64,000 nucleotides of DNA from Thiomonas delicata (lineage in GTDB: Bacteria; Pseudomonadota; Gammaproteobacteria; Burkholderiales; Burkholderiaceae_C), in assembly GCF_900088825.1 (NCBI RefSeq), contig NZ_LT592171.1, positions 1,625,186-1,689,185 of the forward strand. Reading direction: 5' to 3'. The notes under the pieces are model-generated. The model was not told the origin of the DNA. It saw only the letters and a list, made by a program, of their open reading frames with translations, and searched no databases. A program made the translations under genes and the position numbers. Shown piece by piece: positions 60,151 to 64,000 of the stretch. Position 1 is the stretch's first letter, and each line of letters opens with the position of its first letter.

Positions 60151-60588
60151 TCAGGGGTAAGAGTAAGCCAGCGCGATCTGGTTAGCTTTCTCACTGGATT
60201 CGATTGGCGGGGCCTCGGCGACGCCTTGGTTGAGCGTGTGCGGCTCGAGTGTCGGCAAGTGTCGTCTGTCGTGTATCTCGTAGCGCGCCAAAAACTCGGA
60301 GCCATGGGCTTCGGGCTGGGCTACCGCAAACCCCGCACCGCAGACCTTGCATGACGATGGCATGGTTTGCCAGACCTCAAGATCGGCGCGCAGGCGGTGA
60401 ACGCTGATTTCTCCATGATCTTCATGCTCCGAAAGCTCGGATCTCGTGCCGTCGCATGGATCGTCGATGTAAATCCTGTACACGTCCAAATCCGATGCTC
60501 TCGCGCCTGGCAGCCGGTTGGCGAGAATCCAAGCAATCGCCGTGACGACTGGCTCCGGCCAGATGCCGGTGAGCGGCATCCGGTTCAT
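60151..60588 (-). CDS. Hypothetical protein with CxxC
   Basis: A 145-residue protein whose ATG overlaps the stop of the BRO-N gene upstream (ATGA). It has SCKVCGAGFAVAQPEAHGSE, a half zinc-ribbon, and an acidic middle. No family recognised; coupling suggests a role with the antirepressor-like protein. Confidence 0.6.
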   Translation of the reverse strand: MNRMPLTGIWPEPVVTAIAWILANRLPGARASDLDVYRIYIDDPCDGTRSELSEHEDHGEISVHRLRADLEVWQTMPSSCKVCGAGFAVAQPEAHGSEFLARYEIHDRRHLPTLEPHTLNQGVAEAPPIESSEKANQIALAYSYP

Positions 60589-61034
60589 GCCAGGCACCCC
60601 AACGTAACCGCAGGCTCGGCATGACCAGCATCCAGCGCATCGATCAACCAATCCACGCCTTCAGCGACCGGCGGCAGCGCCGCGGCCTCTGGATGCTTGC
60701 GTATGATGGTTCGGATGGCGTGATGAACCGCCGGCATGACGACGTCGATCACCCATGCCTTGTAGGCGCTCGCTTGGCGTCGGTCGAGAATGACATCCAA
60801 CCCTTCGACGCTGCACTTGATGATCCGGTTCACCGAACCGTCCTCGTCGTAGGTGTCGACGCAAGTGACGTGTCCATCCCCCAATAACGCGGCCTCGCCC
60901 TCGACGTCCTTGACCCCAATGGCCTGGCAAACGGCCTTGAAGTCGAACCAGGGACGGCCGTTACGGACCAGCACGACCAGCGGCTGGCCCCGGTACTCGC
61001 GCCGGACAACAATCATCTTCGAGACGTGCATCAT
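60585..61034 (-). CDS. BRO-N domain protein (phage antirepressor-like)
   Basis: A 149-residue protein formed by one BRO-N domain: PLVVLVRNGRPWFDFKAVCQ, AIGVKD, the KCSVEGLDVIL turn and QASAYKAWVIDVVMPAV. BRO-N domains occur in phage antirepressors and bind DNA. It lies 21 bp after the two-domain BRO gene in the same operon. Confidence 0.82.
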   Translation of the reverse strand: MMHVSKMIVVRREYRGQPLVVLVRNGRPWFDFKAVCQAIGVKDVEGEAALLGDGHVTCVDTYDEDGSVNRIIKCSVEGLDVILDRRQASAYKAWVIDVVMPAVHHAIRTIIRKHPEAAALPPVAEGVDWLIDALDAGHAEPAVTLGCLA

Positions 61035-61055
61035 GGTTTCTTGCCTCGTCGAGAC

Positions 61056-62243
61056 TTAAACGATCCGGGCCATCGCAAGCCGCGCCATGGCCTTGAGTTG
61101 ATCCTGGCTCATGACGCTGAGCAGCTTGTCGATCCATTCGCTGCCGCTCGCCTGGATGATCATTTCGTTTTTCTCGAGCGGACGGATCACCGGATGCTCG
61201 ATGTCGTCCACCGTCAGCAGGAAGCGCTTGTTCTTCAGGATCAGCCCGGCCAGTCCGAGGGCGACTTCCTGGTGGCTGAGATGGGGGATTTGCACTTTGA
61301 GGCCCTCTCGCCCGAGTGTCGCTTCGCCGACACCGATCAAGGCCCGGGCGACGTCCATCGCGCCTTGCAGCTTTTCTTGCGTGCCGGGGGCTTGAATCGG
61401 GCCAAGGGCTGGGGATGCCGGCTTTTCCACGCTGTAGCGACCCGTTCTGCGGATCGTCGGAAGCACCTCACTGGTGACCCACTTCTTGAATTTCTTGGCG
61501 TCGGGCTTGCGGCTGCCAACAATCAGCGCGTACAAGCCTGACTCATTGACGACTGTCACCTTCTGCTTGCCGCCAAGGGTGTCCATCGAATGGACGCCCC
61601 GATCTTCTTCTTCAACGTGGGTGGATACAGCTTGGCGCGGATTGCCAAAACCGAGGATTTCGCACGCCTCTGATGCCACAAACCATGACTGCCCGTCTAA
61701 TCCAAGTGTGGCTTTGAACGTCTTGTCGCCGAAGCTGAATTCCATCACCTCTGTACTCATGGCCTGCCCCTGCTGCTCTGCCGCTGCCTGAACTTGCGCC
61801 TCCTGCCCGCGCGGCGCTGGACATGACGCTTGTCGCTCTGGCTCGACCGGCTTGAATTCCGTCATTCCTTGGAGCCTGTCTCCAAGCACCTCGCCGTCTT
61901 GGGCTTCCATCGCGCGTACAGCGGCGTGAATCACGCCAGCGACGATCCACTTCCTGAAACGTCTCGCGGCCACCAGACGGCTGGCTGATGCCAGCGCCTG
62001 CATCCCGGCTTCGTTGACGTGCATCATCTGTTGCACGCCACTTCCCGTGGGCACGCCTCGCGGCTGTTGATCGCCTGGCTTGACGTGCCGTTCAAGGGCT
62101 GCAGTCATCTTCGTGAACCCGAGCGCCGTGCACAGGGGCTTGGCGGCATACCAGACGCTTCCGTCGTCTCCCATCTGCACCAGAATGGGGTTGCCCTCGA
62201 AGTCGAGGCGGATGATTGGCTTGGTTTCTGCGGCTGTCGCCAT
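61056..62243 (-). CDS. Tandem BRO-N antirepressor-like protein
   Basis: A 395-residue protein with two BRO-N domains. The first (about 10-110) has GSVWYAAKPLCTALGF, VNEAGMQALASASR and ARRFRKWIVAGVI; the second (about 165-270) has QSWFVASEACEILGF, VNESGLYALIVGSRK and AKKFKKWVTSEVLPTIRR. A C-terminal helical region of ~110 residues follows. GGAAGGAG precedes the ATG. Duplicated BRO-N within one chain is uncommon. Confidence 0.85.
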   Translation of the reverse strand: MATAAETKPIIRLDFEGNPILVQMGDDGSVWYAAKPLCTALGFTKMTAALERHVKPGDQQPRGVPTGSGVQQMMHVNEAGMQALASASRLVAARRFRKWIVAGVIHAAVRAMEAQDGEVLGDRLQGMTEFKPVEPERQASCPAPRGQEAQVQAAAEQQGQAMSTEVMEFSFGDKTFKATLGLDGQSWFVASEACEILGFGNPRQAVSTHVEEEDRGVHSMDTLGGKQKVTVVNESGLYALIVGSRKPDAKKFKKWVTSEVLPTIRRTGRYSVEKPASPALGPIQAPGTQEKLQGAMDVARALIGVGEATLGREGLKVQIPHLSHQEVALGLAGLILKNKRFLLTVDDIEHPVIRPLEKNEMIIQASGSEWIDKLLSVMSQDQLKAMARLAMARIV

Positions 62244-62589
62244 GGCTGCTCCTTCCTGAAACCGTCAAGGTAGAGGTGGCCGCGGCGCAAGCCGACGCAA
62301 AAACCAGCCCATCGCTGAGAGTTTTCGTCGCACCCGCCGCGGCGCAAGCCGCCAGTTCTCCTGGGTGGGCCGCGGCGCATCGCGCCCATCATCCCGGCGC
62401 GCGCAATCAGGGTAAAGAACCAACCATCCACGCACCGAGCATGGATGTGGGGTTGAGACAGTCAGGTGTGTCTCGTTCACCGCCACGGATTGAGGCCCCG
62501 GGTCCTGCCTTTTCACCTGTGTACAGGGGGCGAGATTGCTTCAGGAGTCCCGAATTCAGTCAAAAGCGGTCGCCACCGCTTCCAACTGC

Positions 62590-62750
62590 CACGCCCTTGC
62601 GGGTGGTGGTCTCCCTCTGCGAAGAGGGAACAGGCCCGTTGACGGGGGCCATGCGGATGCTGCCGGAGCGACCCGGCGCGCGGCATCAGCGCTTTAATTC
62701 TTGGAGACCCGACCTCGATCGGGCGGCCATGCTCCCTCGGGAGACATGGC
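62590..62750 (-). ncRNA. Candidate structured RNA (c4-like antisense RNA?) upstream of BRO-N operon
   Basis: A 7-bp closing helix, GGTCTCC (62608-62614) with GGAGACC (62703-62709), encloses three stems: CCCTC/GAGGG at 62613-62628, GGCCCGT/ACGGG(G)GCC at 62633-62650, and GATGC-GCCGG/CCGGC-GCATC at 62656-62687. Hairpins flank it at 62590-62610 (CCACGCCC/GGG..GTGG) and 62726-62750 (GCCATG-TCCC/GGGA-CATGGC). It sits ~370 bp upstream of antirepressor-like genes; phage P1/P7 c4 RNA has the same relation to ant. Strand is inferred from that context. Not compared with the c4 consensus. Confidence 0.45.
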
Positions 62751-62972
62751 TTCATCGCGCCCGCCGCACCAAGATCATGATGCGTGCGAAACGACGATGG
62801 GGCTGCCTTGCCCAGCTTCTGCGGCGACGATTTTTTCTGCTACTGGATGGTGAAGGGTGTCTTTTATACCCGGAAAAGCGCGTGTGGACTCGGTTCGTGC
62901 CTCACTCAGGGTTCTGCTGTTTTTTTTGGTGAGGGACGTCAAAAAAACCGCCTGGCGGCGGCATGGTGCGAT

Positions 62973-63011
62973 GGTCTCTTGCGAGACCTTGCGCCTCGTG
63001 CAAGGCGCAAG
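62973..63011. repeat. Two adjacent strong hairpins
   Basis: GGTCTC-ttgc-GAGACC (62973-62988) is followed directly by CTTGCGCCT/AGGCGCAAG (62988-62996 with 63003-63011). No T-run follows, so simple terminator function is doubtful. Confidence 0.6.
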
Positions 63012-63324
63012 AAACCGGGCATGCCGGCTGGAGACACTTTCCGCTTGTGCGGGGTTGGAAAACGGTGCCCGGTGATGGGCTGGTTGCATCCTAAACCGAA
63101 GACCGGGGGTTTGTGTGGACCGAATCCCATGCCGTGCGGGTCATTTTTCAACTGCGGCGCCACCGGCTTGCGGATGCAGCATGTCGGTGTAGAACAACTG
63201 CATGGCCTTGACGCGGACCAACTTGGTTTCTCGGCCCAATCGGCGGATTTCTCGCCGCAAACCGGCTCATCCGCGTTGGCTTGACGTGGTCTGTTTTTCG
63301 CTATCCAAATCGTGAGGAAAAAGC

Positions 63325-63606
63325 GTGCGTTTCAATCTCACCATCGACCCGGAAGACCCGGGCTTGAGGCCATTATATGAACACCTGATCCGTCTCCCGC
63401 ATGGCCCCGGGAAGCAACATCGCGCCCGCGCGATTCAGCAAGTCATCTACACCGGCACGGCCATGCTCTATGGGCAAGGCGCCGCGCAACAACCCGTTCC
63501 CATGCCTGCCTCATTGGCCCCCCATCAGGTTGCCGCACCGGCGGTTTCAGATCCTGGGCATGTGAACACGTTCATCGACGAACTCGATTTCAGCAAGCTC
63601 GCCTGA
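63325..63606 (+). CDS. Small protein upstream of ParM-like gene (possible adaptor)
   Basis: A 93-residue protein starting at GTG with GAGGA 7 nt upstream. The N-terminus (MRFNLTIDPEDPGLRPLYEH, then LIRLPHGPGKQHRARAIQQ) could form a ribbon-helix-helix-like fold; the Pro/Ala-rich middle leads to an acidic tail (VNTFIDELDFSKLA). Position next to an actin-like gene suggests a ParR-like adaptor, though parR usually follows parM. Unproven. Confidence 0.5.
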   Translation: MRFNLTIDPEDPGLRPLYEHLIRLPHGPGKQHRARAIQQVIYTGTAMLYGQGAAQQPVPMPASLAPHQVAAPAVSDPGHVNTFIDELDFSKLA

Positions 63607-63654
63607 TCACGCCTGCTGGCGCAAATCCAAAACCTTTCAACCTGGAGTCTCAAT

Positions 63655-64000
63655 ATGGCAGTCATTCGTTTCAACCTCGGCCTGGACGTGGGCTATGGCA
63701 ACACCAAGGGCGTCTGGTCCACCGACGCAGGTCCGGAGCACAACGTCATCATCCCATCGGTGGCGCACGAGATCCGCGATCTGGAGGATTACCGCGCCCT
63801 GTCCTCGGCCGGGCAGACCGACGAGGTGCTGGTGCAGGTGGACGGCCGCCATTATGTCGTCGGCCCATCCACCGCCGTCTATGGGCGCACGCTGCACGAC
63901 AACTATATCCACACCCCGCAGTACCGCGCGCTGGTCGCCGGCGCTTTGTACATGGCGTTCAAGGACCTCGGCGAGGTGGTCGAGTGGGTCGACGCGCTCG
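63655..64000 (+). CDS. ParM/StbA-like actin-family segregation protein, 5' part
   Basis: ATG 63655 with GGAG 8 nt upstream; open to the window end (115 codons seen). The N-terminus has the actin-type phosphate loop GLDVGYGNTKG and a beta-rich start (IIPSVAHEI; VQVDGRHYVVG), as in ParM/StbA and PRTRC-D-type plasmid partition proteins. It implies that this end of the window belongs to a plasmid or integrative element. Confidence 0.8.
   Translation, partial: MAVIRFNLGLDVGYGNTKGVWSTDAGPEHNVIIPSVAHEIRDLEDYRALSSAGQTDEVLVQVDGRHYVVGPSTAVYGRTLHDNYIHTPQYRALVAGALYMAFKDLGEVVEWVDAL

Larger units (their letters stand above)
62244..63324. other. 1.1-kb gene-free, hairpin-rich region
   Basis: No convincing gene on either strand. 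It contains two copies of the 15-mer CCGCGGCGCAAGCCG (62280-62294, 62337-62351), the structured cluster at 62590-62750, and two strong hairpins at 62973-63011. Confidence 0.55.

Noticed and set aside
62590..62750. CRISPR array
   Set aside because: The similar-looking elements are inverted pairs within one structure, not regularly spaced direct repeats with spacers.
62216..62932. A 238-codon plus-strand frame
   Set aside because: Runs through the hairpin cluster, no ribosome site, composition unlike protein.

Overview
The window looks like a high-GC betaproteobacterial chromosome segment (Burkholderiales; a Thiomonas-like organism is my guess from gene content and codon use, not shown by a marker gene). 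It joins an ABC-transporter-dependent capsule locus to an accessory region full of toxin-antitoxin (TA) modules, IS debris, a defence pair, a thiamin-type uptake operon and, at the right end, phage/plasmid-like genes.

1-23.6 kb, plus strand: the 3' part of a fully reducing type I polyketide synthase (PKS) overlaps an alpha-oxoamine synthase (AONS, 8-amino-7-oxononanoate synthase-like). Then follow manC, kpsE, kpsM, a wrecked kpsT, a methyltransferase with coiled coil and DUF4214-like repeats, a 1704-residue multi-domain glycosyltransferase, gmd, rmd (GDP-D-rhamnose) and another glycosyltransferase. Two TA pairs (VapBC; Phd/PIN) separate these from an intact kpsT.

23.6-29.6 kb: an insertion-rich block in the capsule locus, holding an internally deleted IS605-type element, an ISL3-type transposase, a clipped M48 peptidase, a MNT/HEPN pair with a third coupled gene, and a ParD/ParE-type pair ending in a clear terminator.

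29.6-37.9 kb: capsule genes resume (glycosyltransferase, half-size KpsC-like protein, small outer-membrane protein). A hipBA module with three evenly spaced operators follows. A minus-strand operon comes next: GNAT/BioF2-like acyltransferase, extended short-chain dehydrogenase (SDR) and KpsS-like protein. PKS + AONS + SDR + acyltransferase is the gene set expected for a sphingoid/ceramide-like lipid. The proposed overall job is to export a mannose/D-rhamnose-containing capsule on an unusual lipid.

38-47.5 kb: a carboxylase/hydantoinase remnant beside a 25-bp inverted repeat, an AAA ATPase, many small hypothetical genes (several frameshifted or interrupted), an AbiL-type RloA/RloB pair, and an IHF/HU-like protein. 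47.5-57 kb: fragments of IS630, IS30, IS3 and IS91 elements, a GAF-GGDEF-EAL protein, a COG0212 (5-formyltetrahydrofolate cyclo-ligase paralogue) gene, and an NMT1-type ABC importer with fused permease domains. 57-64 kb: a Fic protein, a probably leaderless ATPase gene, BRO-N antirepressor-like genes with a hairpin-rich, possibly c4-like RNA region upstream, and a ParM/StbA-like gene running off the end.
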